The notes below the pieces were generated by a model. That model was not told the DNA's origin. It ran no database searches and saw only the letters and a list, made by a program, of their open reading frames with translations. Positions 52,720-62,399 of a stretch of DNA of 64,000 nucleotides are shown here, in pieces; within the stretch, counting starts at the first letter, position 1, and each line of letters begins with the position of its first letter. Source of the stretch: Pseudothermotoga elfii DSM 9442 = NBRC 107921 (GTDB lineage: Bacteria > Thermotogota > Thermotogae > Thermotogales > DSM-5069). The stretch is from contig NC_022792.1 in the NCBI RefSeq assembly GCF_000504085.1, forward strand, positions 2,012,001-2,076,000. The letters run 5' to 3'. Both the position numbers and the translations under genes were made by a program.

Positions 52720-54063
52720 ATGAGAAAGTTATCGTACATTTTGCTATCAATAACAGGACTGATAGCATTGTTTCTCCAAGGATGTACTGGTATCAGCGAC
52801 TGGTTTGGTGGGGGTCAAACTACCAACAGAGCCCCTGATAAACCATCACTCATCAATCCATCTGATAATCAAACACTGAACACGATGTACGTGGAATTTG
52901 AATGGACATGTTCTGACCCGGATAAAGATACCCTGACTTACGATCTTTATCTGTCTGAACAGGGTCAACCGCTGGATGTAATAGAAGAAAATTATTCTCT
53001 CACAAAATATTCTACAGTATTAGAACCAGGTAAATCTTATCAATGGAAAGTAGTTGCAAAAGATTTGAAAGGCGCAACAAGTTCAAGTGAAATATACACT
53101 TTCTCTATCTCTCAAAGCCCTACCTCTCCAAATCTTTACGATTTTCTGTATATCTCTGGCGGTACAAGCAAGCTCGTCATATATGACATAAACCAGCCAA
53201 ACGCATTGAGATATCCAATAAGATACGAAGAAGGCATCAACAGCACAAAAGAATTAGCATTCTTAGATGGATGGGCTTACGTGGTTGATTCGTCAGGCGA
53301 CATAATTTGCGTAAATCTGAAAGACTATCTCTCAGGGAAGCAAACTCAGCCCAATATTATCTCATTAGCAATTAACGCTAAGCGCGTCGATGCTGGAAGT
53401 TTTAATGGGTCAAATTATCTTATCGTGGCAGGTGATGAAAGAGTTCTGGTCTACAACATTGCTACAGAATCTACTCAACCTTATGATATGAGCTCAGTTG
53501 GCGCCATAGCAATAAACCAGGACACAATATATTTGGCAGGGGTTAAAGACGAAAAATTAAAGCTGGTTAAGATGTCCATTGAATCGCAAGGATTTCTCAA
53601 CCATCAAGGAGAAGTTGAGATTAATTATACACCTGTGGACATGATATTGAAAGATGACTACATACTGATCATTGGAAGAGACTCAGATCAGCTTTATCTG
53701 GAAGCTTACAGAAATGACTTAACACCTTACGCCACAAGTGTGGCACTCGGAGAAATTGCTGAGAATTTTGCCGGAATAACAGCTTACGATGATAAGGTTT
53801 TTGTTGCGGCGGGTAACAGTGGTATATTGTGTTTCAACGTCGATGATCTTGCTGGAAATCTTGAGGAAACGGAGATCATCTTTCCCATCGGCTGGAACAC
53901 ATCTGCCTATGCTCATGACGTAGTTATCAGAGAGCTTTCAGGCGCATTGTATGCATATGTTTCAGCCAGCGATGGATTATATGTTTTCGACGTTGATGAT
54001 ATTCCTCAAAAAATAAGCAAAGTGGACTTCGTATCACCGCTTTATAGAATTTCTGCTCAATAA
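52720..54063 (+). CDS. Lipoprotein with FN3-like and beta-propeller (LVIVD-like) regions
   Basis: 447 residues. Lipoprotein signal peptide with lipobox LFLQGC (Cys22). A TTNRAPDKPSLINPSDNQ linker leads to a fibronectin III-like domain (EFEWTCSDPDKDTLTYDLYL ... SYQWKVVAKDLKG, residues 45-125). From about residue 140 to the end, repeats such as LVIYDINQP, VDSSGDIICVNL, FVAAGNSGILCFNVDDL and LYVFDVDDI look like LVIVD/beta-propeller blades. It is probably an outer-surface or periplasmic protein with a binding role. Single gene, GGGGG Shine-Dalgarno, terminator after it. Not further identifiable. Confidence 0.75.
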   Translation: MRKLSYILLSITGLIALFLQGCTGISDWFGGGQTTNRAPDKPSLINPSDNQTLNTMYVEFEWTCSDPDKDTLTYDLYLSEQGQPLDVIEENYSLTKYSTVLEPGKSYQWKVVAKDLKGATSSSEIYTFSISQSPTSPNLYDFLYISGGTSKLVIYDINQPNALRYPIRYEEGINSTKELAFLDGWAYVVDSSGDIICVNLKDYLSGKQTQPNIISLAINAKRVDAGSFNGSNYLIVAGDERVLVYNIATESTQPYDMSSVGAIAINQDTIYLAGVKDEKLKLVKMSIESQGFLNHQGEVEINYTPVDMILKDDYILIIGRDSDQLYLEAYRNDLTPYATSVALGEIAENFAGITAYDDKVFVAAGNSGILCFNVDDLAGNLEETEIIFPIGWNTSAYAHDVVIRELSGALYAYVSASDGLYVFDVDDIPQKISKVDFVSPLYRISAQ

Positions 54064-54069
54064 ACATTC

Positions 54070-54093
54070 AAAGGGGGCTGAGTGCCCCCTTTT
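54070..54093 (+). terminator. Terminator after the lipoprotein gene (shared with gcvPB end)
   Basis: AAAGGGGGC-TGAGT-GCCCCCTTTT: a 9-bp stem with four T. The other strand reads the same stem right after the gcvPB stop codon, so both convergent genes can use it. Confidence 0.75.
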
Positions 54094-55531
54094 AACTTAA
54101 TCTGTATCTATAAACAGGTTTTTTGGTTGCTGTTATGTCGTCAAGTCTCTTAACAGGCGTTGTATGAGGTGCTGTTTTCACAACTTCTGGTGTTTTTTTC
54201 GCTTCTTCGACTATTTTCTCAAGCACCTTCGCGAAATAGTCCAGGGTATTTTTGTTTTCAGTTTCAGTTGGTTCTATCATCATATCTTCATGAACAATGA
54301 GAGGGAAATACACTGTTGGTGCATGAAGTCCATAATCAAGAATCCTCTTTGCAACATCAAGTATCTTTACTCCTGTTTCTTTTACAAACTGGCTTCCATC
54401 AACTACAAACTCGTGCATGCAAATTCCCGGTGAAGCTATTTTAAGAAATTTCGATATCAAGGAACGCAGATAATTTGCATTCAGAACTGCCATTTCAGAA
54501 GCCCTGGTCAGCCCATCTTTCCCCATAGACAGTATGTATACATAAGCCTTTAAGAGAACCAGAAAGTTTCCATAAAAACTTCTGGTTCTACCTATGCTAT
54601 TTGGCAATTTGAAGTCTGGATAATATTTATCACCGTCTTTTCTAATAATTGGGATCGGAAGAAATTCACTTAGAAAAGCTTTTACCCCAACTGGGCCGCT
54701 CCCGGGACCTCCCATTCCGTGTGGTGCCGAGAAAGTTTTGTGTAAATTGAGATGAACTATATCAAATCCCATTTCTCCAGGCTTGATTTTACCCATTATC
54801 GCATTCAGGTTCGCTCCATCATAATAAAGAAGAGCACCAGCCTGATGAACCTTCTCTGCTATTTTTACAATATCTTTTTCAAACAATCCAAGTGTATTTG
54901 GATTTGTGAGCATCAGCACAGCTATTTCATCATTAAGGTGATTTTCGAGTTGTTCAAGGTCAACGAGCCCATCTTCCGTTGATTTAATTTCCACAACATC
55001 AAAACCTGCCATTGCCGCAGAAGCCGGGTTTGTACCATGTGCTGAGTCTGGCACCAGTGCCACATGTCTTTTTTTGTCATTACGAGAAAGGTGATATGCA
55101 CGAACGATAAGCATTCCCGTTAATTCCCCATGGGCACCGGCAGCTGGTTGAAGAGTCATTTCATCCATACCTGTAATTTCGCAAAGAAATTCTTTCAGCT
55201 CATACATCACCTGCAGCGCACCCTGAACTGACTCCCATGGCTGGTATGGATGAATATCTGTGAAACCTTCCAGGCCTGCAACATACTCATTCAGCTTTGG
55301 ATTGTATTTCATCGTGCATGACCCGAGTGGATAAAAACCTTTATCAACAGAATAGTTTTTTTCTGCAAGAGCAGTGTAGTGCCTGACCACGTCGGGCTCT
55401 GATAATTCCGGCAATCTTAATGGGCGGGTTCTTTTCAAATGCTCTGGAAAAACAGGATCAATCCTTTGAAGCTCTTCATCTGGTAATCTGTAAGCTTTCC
55501 TGCCGGGAACTGATTTTTCAAAGATTATCAT
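54092..55531 (-). CDS. gcvPB: Glycine dehydrogenase (decarboxylating), subunit 2
   Basis: 479 residues. [38 protein letters not shown] and the PLP lysine (Lys265) in [17 protein letters not shown] are diagnostic of the beta half of split P-protein. With GcvPA it decarboxylates glycine and loads the aminomethyl group on GcvH. The ATG overlaps the gcvPA stop. Confidence 0.95.
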   Translation of the reverse strand: MIIFEKSVPGRKAYRLPDEELQRIDPVFPEHLKRTRPLRLPELSEPDVVRHYTALAEKNYSVDKGFYPLGSCTMKYNPKLNEYVAGLEGFTDIHPYQPWESVQGALQVMYELKEFLCEITGMDEMTLQPAAGAHGELTGMLIVRAYHLSRNDKKRHVALVPDSAHGTNPASAAMAGFDVVEIKSTEDGLVDLEQLENHLNDEIAVLMLTNPNTLGLFEKDIVKIAEKVHQAGALLYYDGANLNAIMGKIKPGEMGFDIVHLNLHKTFSAPHGMGGPGSGPVGVKAFLSEFLPIPIIRKDGDKYYPDFKLPNSIGRTRSFYGNFLVLLKAYVYILSMGKDGLTRASEMAVLNANYLRSLISKFLKIASPGICMHEFVVDGSQFVKETGVKILDVAKRILDYGLHAPTVYFPLIVHEDMMIEPTETENKNTLDYFAKVLEKIVEEAKKTPEVVKTAPHTTPVKRLDDITATKKPVYRYRLS

Positions 55532-56859
55532 ACAATATCACGCCCCAAAAGATCAACCAGTTTTTCTATGCTTTCTTTTGTATTTACTTCTGTTGCACAG
55601 GCAAGTGCGCAATCTTTGAATTCAGAATAATACCACTCAAGAGGGAGAGGAGCGAGTATTCCATTGTTAAACAGCTTTCTCCAGATCTTATCATATTCAG
55701 AACGCATTCGTACAATGAATTCATTATAAAATGGACCATCAAAAACAAGTTCAAATCCACTTTCTAACAATTTCTTGGCCAGATAATGAGCATTAGTGTA
55801 ACTTCTTTCAGCAACCTCTCTCATGCCCTGTGGACCCAGAATACTCATAAATATCGCATTCGTTACGGCCATAAGTGCATGATTTGTACATATATTTGAC
55901 GTGGCTTTCTCTCTTCTTATGTGTTGTTCGCGTGTCTGTAAAATCATGACATATCCTGTCTTTTCCTCACTATCTTTTGTCTCTCCTATCAATCGCCCGG
56001 GCATTTTGCGAACATATTTTTCAAGCGTAGCAAAGAAACCAACCCCCGGTCCACCGTAATTCATCGATACTCCAAGGGGTTGTCCTTCTCCAACAACAAT
56101 ATCGGCTCCAAAACTGCCCGGTGGCTCTAACAAAGACAAAGCGAAAGGTTCTGTTACAACTATCAAAACAAGACCATCAGCATACTCTCTGATCATTTTC
56201 AAATCTTCCACAATACCAAAAAAATTTGGATATTGCACAACAACAGCTGACGTATCATCATCTATGAGTTTTTTTAAGACTGCCAGATCTGTCATTCCGG
56301 ACTTAGTAACAGGAACCGTTTCAAATTCTATATCCTGGGCAGTTGCGTATGTATAGCATGTCTGAATATATTCTGGATGAACAGCCCGGCTTATAAGAAC
56401 TTTGCGTTTATTACTTATCCTGTGAGCCATTAGAACTGCTTCTGCAAGAGCGCTTGCACCATCATACATTGAAGAATTTGCAACTTCCATACCTGTGAGT
56501 TCACAAACCATTGTTTGATATTCAAATAGGGCTTGTAATGTTCCCTGAGAAACCTCTGCCTGATATGGGGTATAAGCTGTGACAAACTCAGGTCGTGAAG
56601 ATAAAAACTTCACAATCTGTGGAATGTAGTGAGCATATACTCCAGCACCCATAAAAATATTCGGTTTCTCGATCACCATATTTTTTAAAGATAGATTCTT
56701 GAGTTTTGAGACAACTGTGAACTCATCCAGACCGTCTGGAAGATTAAGATTCTTCGACGTAACAGGGATATCTCTGTAAAGTTCCTCTACTGTCTCAATA
56801 CCAATAACTTCTAACATTTGTCGTATTTCATCTTCTGTATGAGGAATATATGGATTCAT
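55528..56859 (-). CDS. gcvPA: Glycine dehydrogenase (decarboxylating), subunit 1
   Basis: About 443 residues. [71 protein letters not shown] and [15 protein letters not shown] all match the alpha half of P-protein. ATG at 56859 with GAGGAGGAAGG upstream, overlapping the gcvH stop (TAATG). Confidence 0.95.
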   Translation of the reverse strand: MNPYIPHTEDEIRQMLEVIGIETVEELYRDIPVTSKNLNLPDGLDEFTVVSKLKNLSLKNMVIEKPNIFMGAGVYAHYIPQIVKFLSSRPEFVTAYTPYQAEVSQGTLQALFEYQTMVCELTGMEVANSSMYDGASALAEAVLMAHRISNKRKVLISRAVHPEYIQTCYTYATAQDIEFETVPVTKSGMTDLAVLKKLIDDDTSAVVVQYPNFFGIVEDLKMIREYADGLVLIVVTEPFALSLLEPPGSFGADIVVGEGQPLGVSMNYGGPGVGFFATLEKYVRKMPGRLIGETKDSEEKTGYVMILQTREQHIRREKATSNICTNHALMAVTNAIFMSILGPQGMREVAERSYTNAHYLAKKLLESGFELVFDGPFYNEFIVRMRSEYDKIWRKLFNNGILAPLPLEWYYSEFKDCALACATEVNTKESIEKLVDLLGRDIV

Positions 56860-57230
56860 TATCCTTCCTCCTCGCAAAACTTTCTGTACGCCTCCTCGTC
56901 GAGAAGTTCTTCCAGCTCGCTTACGTTACTCATCTCAATTTTCACAAGCCATCCTTCTCCTTCCGGATCCTTATTCACAAGTTCCGGTTCATTGTTCAAT
57001 TTTTCATTAACCCCGGTAACCTTTCCACTTACAGGTGCATATACATCACTTGCTGCCTTCACTGACTCAATGCTCATAAGCATTTCTCCTTTTTTAACTA
57101 CCTTGCCAACTTGTGGAAGATCGACGTATACAACATCTCCAAGTTTTTCCTGTGCAAAATTTGTAATACCAACAATAGCAATATTCCCATCAGCCGAGAC
57201 CCATTCATGAGTCTTTGCATACCTTTTCAT
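56859..57230 (-). CDS. gcvH: Glycine cleavage system H protein
   Basis: 123 residues. KTHEWVSADG, GDVVYVDLPQVG and the lipoylation site ESVKAASDVYAPVSG with Lys58 are classic. Carries the lipoyl arm between P, T and L proteins. Lies 13 bases after gcvT. Confidence 0.95.
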   Translation of the reverse strand: MKRYAKTHEWVSADGNIAIVGITNFAQEKLGDVVYVDLPQVGKVVKKGEMLMSIESVKAASDVYAPVSGKVTGVNEKLNNEPELVNKDPEGEGWLVKIEMSNVSELEELLDEEAYRKFCEEEG

Positions 57231-57243
57231 CTCACCGCACCTC

Positions 57244-58332
57244 CTAAGAACTTTTTACAGAACCTCTGTAAAAAGGCAATTTCACAATCATAGCCTTCAC
57301 TTTACTTCCCCTTATATCCACTTCAATTTCATCTGAAATCTTTATCTCACTGCTTAACATTGCAAGCGCTACGGGTTTCTCGAGTGTTGGTGAAAAAGTT
57401 CCACTGGTTACCACACCTACTCTTTTCTCCCCTTTGAATACATACATCCCATGACGTGCGATTCTTCTGTCAGAGATCTCAAGACCTCTTATTCTTTTCT
57501 GTAAACCCAACTCCTTTTGCTTTATTAAGCTATCTTTTCCAATAAAATCTTTGTCAAACTTCACTACCCAAGATAAACCGACTTCAAGAGGTGTTGTGGT
57601 TTCATCCATATCATTTCCGTAGAGCATATATGAAGCCTCAAGTCTGCAAACATCCCTTGCACCAAGGCCTGCCGGTTTTACACCAAAGTTATTTCCCCGT
57701 TGAAGCAATTCATTCCACACAGTAAAAGTATCATCCCAATGACAATAAATTTCAAATCCATCTTCACCTGTGTATCCAGTCCTAGAAACAATACAGTTTT
57801 TTCCAAAGACCGAATAACTGGCGAAGGTGTAGTAAGAAAGAGAATCGATATCTGAAACAAACGTTTTTAAAAATCTTTCGCTCAGTGGCCCTTGAACAGC
57901 TATCAAACCATACTGGTCGGATAAGTTTCGAACTGTAACATTAAACTGTTTTGATTGATTTACTATCCAGTCGAAATCTTTCTCTATGTTGGCAGCGTTA
58001 ACAACAAGCATTGCCTGCTTTTCCCCAAATCTGTAAGTCAGCAAGTCGTCTATGATACCACCCATTTCATTACACATAACTGTATACATGACCTGACCAA
58101 TTCTCAAATTTTTAAAAGAATTTGTCAATAGATAATCCACAAATTCAACCGTATCTTCCCCCTCCACGAAGATCTCACCCATATGAGAAACATCAAAAAG
58201 CGCTACGTTTTTTCTAACAGTTGCAACTTCATCGTTTATCGAAGTATACTGGAGTGGCATCTCCCAGCCAGCAAAATCTATCATCTTTGCTCCAAGAGAT
58301 ACATGACTTTCATATAGAGGTGTTCTCCTCAT
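57244..58332 (-). CDS. gcvT: Aminomethyltransferase (glycine cleavage T protein)
   Basis: 362 residues. Begins RRTPLYESHVSLGAKMIDFAGWEMPLQY; VALFDVSHMGE, SRTGYTGEDGFEIY and GLGARDVCRLEASY (folate/aminomethyl site) confirm it. Transfers the methylene to THF and releases ammonia. Its start overlaps the DUF2007 gene by 23 bases. No gcvL (lpd) is in the window. Confidence 0.95.
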   Translation of the reverse strand: MRRTPLYESHVSLGAKMIDFAGWEMPLQYTSINDEVATVRKNVALFDVSHMGEIFVEGEDTVEFVDYLLTNSFKNLRIGQVMYTVMCNEMGGIIDDLLTYRFGEKQAMLVVNAANIEKDFDWIVNQSKQFNVTVRNLSDQYGLIAVQGPLSERFLKTFVSDIDSLSYYTFASYSVFGKNCIVSRTGYTGEDGFEIYCHWDDTFTVWNELLQRGNNFGVKPAGLGARDVCRLEASYMLYGNDMDETTTPLEVGLSWVVKFDKDFIGKDSLIKQKELGLQKRIRGLEISDRRIARHGMYVFKGEKRVGVVTSGTFSPTLEKPVALAMLSSEIKISDEIEVDIRGSKVKAMIVKLPFYRGSVKSS

Positions 58333-58534
58333 TTTTCGACGCCTCCCTTAAAATTTTTTGTGCTTTTTCGAAATCTTCTTCCGTCACGAGAATCTGGACC
58401 AGCCCACCCTGTCCAAAAATAACGGGATCAAAACTGCCTGGTTTGATCAGAACCTCTATACCACTCTCCTCGAGCAACGATTTCAAAATATTTGCGGTAG
58501 GTAAATCAACCTCTTCAAGAAGTATTCTCCACAA
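58310..58534 (-). CDS. DUF2007 domain protein (putative signal-transducing small protein)
   Basis: 74 residues: WRILLEEVDLPTANILKSLLEESGIEVLI, then VQILVTEEDFEKAQKILREA. Members of DUF2007 fold like small PII/GlnB-related or ACT-like domains, often with nitrogen or transport genes. TTG start (58534) with AGGAGGA seven bases upstream. It is translationally coupled to gcvT and begins the glycine-cleavage operon. Role unproven. Confidence 0.75.
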   Translation of the reverse strand: MWRILLEEVDLPTANILKSLLEESGIEVLIKPGSFDPVIFGQGGLVQILVTEEDFEKAQKILREASKNEENTSI

Positions 58535-58552
58535 TTTAATTTCCTCCTGTTA

Positions 58553-58558
58553 TATAAT
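58553..58558 (+). promoter_or_regulatory. Probable pfkA -10 element, overlapping the divergent gcv promoter
   Basis: TATAAT on the plus strand, 42 bases before pfkA. The same 66-bp spacer must also hold the promoter for the minus-strand DUF2007-gcv operon (TTATAT-like). The expected glycine riboswitch is not seen between them. Confidence 0.4.
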
Positions 58559-58600
58559 TAATCAGTTCAGTGTCTATTTTACACCAGGAGGTGTGTGAAA

Positions 58601-59560
58601 ATGAAAACCATAGGCGTCTTAACAAGTGGCGGGGATTCACCAGGAATGAATGCTGCTATAAGAGCAGTTGTTAGATTTGGCGTAAAAAATGGCCTGAAAG
58701 TGATAGGAATACAAAGAGGTTATTGTGGGATGATCGATGGTGCTTTCAAGGAAATGAACTTTTCGGATGTTGCCGGAATAATGGAAAGAGGAGGAACAAT
58801 ACTCAGAACAAGCAGATGTGGGGAATTTTATACACCAGAAGGCCGGGCAAAAGCAGCCGCAAAATTGAAGAATGCCGGTATAGAAGGACTCGTTGTCATC
58901 GGTGGCGAAGGCAGTTTAACTGGTGCTAAACTATTGTATGAAGAGCATAGAATACCTGTAGTTGGTATACCAGGAACCATAGATAACGATATAGCGCAAA
59001 CAGATATGTGCATAGGAGTTGACACATGTTTAAATACAGTTATAGATGCTATACAAAAATTGAAAGACACTGCCACGTCGCATGAAAGAGCTTTCGTTGT
59101 TGAAGTAATGGGAAGAGAATCAGGATATATAGCATTGAATGCTGCCCTTGCAACTGGTTCTGAAGCTGCAATAGTCCCGGAAGTTCCCGTTGATTTTGAC
59201 AAGCTGGCCGAAAGATTATTCGAAGAAAGAAAAAGAGGAAAAATAAATTGCATCATTGTCGTCGCCGAGGGAGCCGGTGGTGCAATACAGGTAGCAAAAA
59301 ACTTACAGGACAGAATAGGGTATGAAACAAGAATAACTATACTCGGTCACGTTCAGCGTGGAGGAAGCCCAACAGCTTTTGACAGACTCTTAGCAAGTAG
59401 AATGGGGGCAGAAGCAGTTAAAGCATTGATGAATGGTGAGACATGCATGATGATGGCGTTGAGGATGAACAGAATAGAGCATGTCCCCATAGCAGAAGCA
59501 TTAAAGTCCAAAAAAGGCCTGGATATGTCTCTGTATGAACTTTCATTAACACTCTCTTGA
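58601..59560 (+). CDS. pfkA: ATP-dependent 6-phosphofructokinase
   Basis: 319 residues, E. coli PfkA size. [29 protein letters not shown] (conserved Arg), [10 protein letters not shown] (GGEGS, with Glu replacing Asp of GGDGS, as in Thermotoga enzymes), PGTIDNDI with the catalytic Asp, EVMGRESGY and [14 protein letters not shown]. Phosphorylates fructose-6-phosphate. ATG at 58601 with AGGAGG upstream. In an operon with pyruvate kinase, so glycolytic flux entry and exit enzymes are co-expressed. Confidence 0.95.
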   Translation: MKTIGVLTSGGDSPGMNAAIRAVVRFGVKNGLKVIGIQRGYCGMIDGAFKEMNFSDVAGIMERGGTILRTSRCGEFYTPEGRAKAAAKLKNAGIEGLVVIGGEGSLTGAKLLYEEHRIPVVGIPGTIDNDIAQTDMCIGVDTCLNTVIDAIQKLKDTATSHERAFVVEVMGRESGYIALNAALATGSEAAIVPEVPVDFDKLAERLFEERKRGKINCIIVVAEGAGGAIQVAKNLQDRIGYETRITILGHVQRGGSPTAFDRLLASRMGAEAVKALMNGETCMMMALRMNRIEHVPIAEALKSKKGLDMSLYELSLTLS

Positions 59561-59569
59561 GGTGAAAAA

Positions 59570-60988
59570 ATGAGAAAAACCAAGCTTATATGTTCGATAG
59601 GACCTAAAACCGAGAAACCAGAGAAAATAAAGGAATTGCTAAAAAGAGGGGTAAATGCTTTTAGGATAAGCGCAGTTCATTACACGATGGAAAAAATCAC
59701 AGAGCTGGTAGAGCTAATCAAAGATATTAGATATGAACTCAAAATGCCTGTTTCCATCATTCTTGATTTACCAGGTTGCAAACTCCGGACGGGAGATCAG
59801 AAAGAAGAAATCATCGAACTTAGACAAGGTGAAAAAGTGACTGTAACAAGCGAAAAAACTTTTTCTTCTCGGGATACTATAAGCATAAATTTTTCCGGAC
59901 CATTTCAGGGTGTAAAAACCGGCGATTTAATCCTCGTAGATGATGGAAAAATACAACTCAGAGTGGAAAGAATTTCTCCAAAAAAAGTAGAATGCGTCGT
60001 GGAGATAGGAGGAATTTTGAAGAAAAACAGTGGCGTCAATTTTCCCAATTCTGATCTACCTGTCGAAGTACCAACAGAAGAAGATATTAAGATCATAGCT
60101 GAAACTGTCAATATGGGACTGGACTATTACTGTGTATCATTTGCAAGAAACGCAAAAGATGTTCAAAAAATCAAAAAACATCTTGAATCTTTCGATTCAA
60201 GTGCGAAAATTCTTACGAAAATAGAAACAAAAAAATCCATAGAAACGCTGGAAGATATATGTCGCGTGAGCGATGGAATAATCGTAGCAAGAGGAGATTT
60301 AGCGGTGGAGACATCTCTGATAGATTTGCCGATATTGCAAAAAAAGATAATAAATACCGCATCAAATTATAAAATACCTGTGATCGTCGCAACCGAAATA
60401 CTCAATTCTATGATCAACAGTTCATCACCAACAAGGGTTGAAATAATGGATGTTGCAAACATAGTTTTAGATGGAGCAGATGCTATACTGCTAACCTCTG
60501 AAACAGCTGTGGGGAACTTTCCGATCGAAACAGTTGAAAAAATTAATGAGATTGTTGAAAATGTTGAGAACTACCTACCCGAAATCAATGCTCATTTTAA
60601 AGAACGCAGGTTTGAAAAAATCGAAGATCCATCTGAAGCTATTGCAAGGAGTAGTTACTACATTTCTGAAGAAATAAATGCCAAAGCTATAATAATATCA
60701 ACAGCTTCTGGAAGCACTGCAAGAAGGGTGGCCTATTTCAAGCCACTTCGTCCTATCATAGCTACGACCCCAGATGAAAACACCTTTCATCAGTTGTCTA
60801 TTGTTTGGGGGATAGTTCCGATGCTAATTCCAGAAGTCCATTCCACAGATATAATGATCCACGTGGCCGTCGAGAAGGTTAAAGCTGTCGGATATGTTCA
60901 AAATTCCGACATTGTGGTTGTTACTTCTGGTGCTCCGTGTGGTATTGTTGGAACAACTAACATGCTCAAAGTTCACATAGTTGAGTAG
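59570..60988 (+). CDS. pyk: Pyruvate kinase
   Basis: 472 residues. TKLICSIGPKTEKPEKI, the active-site lysine in KIETKKSIETL, ARGDLAVE, EILNSMINSSSPTRVEIMDVANIVLDGADAILLTSETAVG and the C-terminal NSDIVVVTSGAPCGIVGTTN domain. The substrate loop usually written NFSHG is ISAVHY, and GPEIRTG is GCKLRTG; Lys in place of Glu fits K+-independent members. Converts PEP and ADP to pyruvate. Nine bases after pfkA. Confidence 0.93.
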   Translation: MRKTKLICSIGPKTEKPEKIKELLKRGVNAFRISAVHYTMEKITELVELIKDIRYELKMPVSIILDLPGCKLRTGDQKEEIIELRQGEKVTVTSEKTFSSRDTISINFSGPFQGVKTGDLILVDDGKIQLRVERISPKKVECVVEIGGILKKNSGVNFPNSDLPVEVPTEEDIKIIAETVNMGLDYYCVSFARNAKDVQKIKKHLESFDSSAKILTKIETKKSIETLEDICRVSDGIIVARGDLAVETSLIDLPILQKKIINTASNYKIPVIVATEILNSMINSSSPTRVEIMDVANIVLDGADAILLTSETAVGNFPIETVEKINEIVENVENYLPEINAHFKERRFEKIEDPSEAIARSSYYISEEINAKAIIISTASGSTARRVAYFKPLRPIIATTPDENTFHQLSIVWGIVPMLIPEVHSTDIMIHVAVEKVKAVGYVQNSDIVVVTSGAPCGIVGTTNMLKVHIVE

Positions 60989-60998
60989 GTGAAAAGCC

Positions 60999-62399
60999 AT
61001 GAAAGAAAACTCAATACGTTCATTTATTCAGCTGCTCGGCATCCCCACGTTCATAATAGATGAAGATACAACGATAATTGCGCTCAATGAGGAAGCATGC
61101 AAACTGATTAAGTTGCCAAAAAGTGTCGTGGAAGGTAAAAAGAGCTGGACTGCTTTCGTTCATCCCAAGGACCTCGAAACAATGAAAAAATATCATTACG
61201 AAAGAAGAAAATCTTGCCATGTTCCAGAGAAATATTATTTTACCCTTGTTGATTCTGAAAAAAATTATCGGGAAATTCTCATTAATGTAAGCATGATACC
61301 AAACTCAAGTAGATCGATAGTAACTCTCATAGATGTGACAGAATTAAAACATTTAACTGATAAATTTGAAAGAAAAACAAGGTGTCAGCAGGCAATAATG
61401 CATTTTACTGGTGAAGTTCTTAAAGGAAAAAGAAAAAACCATTATCAATTTTTGCTTGAAAAAGCTGTTGAAATTATCCCGGGAGCACAGGCAGGAAGTG
61501 TCTTGCTAAGAGGAAAGAGAGGTATCTTTTATTACAAGGCCGCTGTTGGATACGACTTTCAGCAACTTTCGAGAGTCTTTTTCAGGGAAAATGAGCTTGC
61601 ACAGGGACTTGCAAAAGATGTGGTAAAAGTGACTGATTTTTCAATCAACGAAACTCTCGACAAAGAGAGATCCTCCATATTGAAGGCTTTTGGCAAAATC
61701 AACGAAATCAAGGTGATGCTTTCCATACCAATTGTAGTCCAGAAAGAAACAATAGGTTTTTTCAACTTAGATAACTTCGAGGATGTCGATGCTTTCGATG
61801 AAGAGGCTGTTGAAACTGCAAAAATTTTTGCCGGTCAGATTGGTGTTGTCTTCGAAAGATTAAACCTTGAGAAAAAAATCAAAGATCAAAACAAAACGAT
61901 GCGTTTTCTTTCATATCATGATCCTCTCACCGGGCTACCCAACAGGCGTATGCTTGAAGAAGAAGCTGAAAGAATACTTTCTTCATCAAATAGATCTGGA
62001 AAAACTGTTTCTGTAATTTACATCGATTTAATGGGTTTCAAGAAAATCAACGATCAATATGGCCACAGTACAGGTGACAAAGTGTTATCGGTTGTTGCAA
62101 AAAGGCTCAAAAAGTGTATGAGAAAAAGCGATTTCGTTGCCAGATTGGGCGGAGATGAATTCGTTTTTCTCCTGCCAGGTACGCCTGCCCGGCTGGCAGT
62201 TAAATTGATTGAGCGTGTTATAGAGCAAATAGAAACTCCTATAATTCAGGAGGGAAAAAAGCTTAAAATATCTGCAAACGCCGGTATAGCAGAATATCCC
62301 AAAGACGGAGGATATTTTGAAAAAATCCTCCGCAACGCTGATAGAGCTATGTACCATGCAAAATTTCAAAAACTAACTTATTGCATCTTTGAAAGCTGA
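60999..62399 (+). CDS. PAS-GAF-GGDEF diguanylate cyclase
   Basis: 466 residues, cytoplasmic, no membrane helix. Residues 5-115 are a PAS domain (GIPTFIIDEDTTIIALNEEAC), 140-290 a GAF domain, and 300-466 a GGDEF domain with HDPLTGLPNRR and RLGGDEFVFLLP. The I-site RKSD lies five residues before GGDEF-Arg, so product inhibition by c-di-GMP is expected. It makes c-di-GMP in response to an unknown signal. 10 bases after pyk with a weak Shine-Dalgarno, probably the same operon. Its end overlaps psuG by 22 bases, convergently. Confidence 0.93.
   Translation: MKENSIRSFIQLLGIPTFIIDEDTTIIALNEEACKLIKLPKSVVEGKKSWTAFVHPKDLETMKKYHYERRKSCHVPEKYYFTLVDSEKNYREILINVSMIPNSSRSIVTLIDVTELKHLTDKFERKTRCQQAIMHFTGEVLKGKRKNHYQFLLEKAVEIIPGAQAGSVLLRGKRGIFYYKAAVGYDFQQLSRVFFRENELAQGLAKDVVKVTDFSINETLDKERSSILKAFGKINEIKVMLSIPIVVQKETIGFFNLDNFEDVDAFDEEAVETAKIFAGQIGVVFERLNLEKKIKDQNKTMRFLSYHDPLTGLPNRRMLEEEAERILSSSNRSGKTVSVIYIDLMGFKKINDQYGHSTGDKVLSVVAKRLKKCMRKSDFVARLGGDEFVFLLPGTPARLAVKLIERVIEQIETPIIQEGKKLKISANAGIAEYPKDGGYFEKILRNADRAMYHAKFQKLTYCIFES

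Noticed and set aside
58535-58600. Glycine riboswitch upstream of gcvT
   Set aside because: Only 66 bases are available and no aptamer-like pairing is visible.
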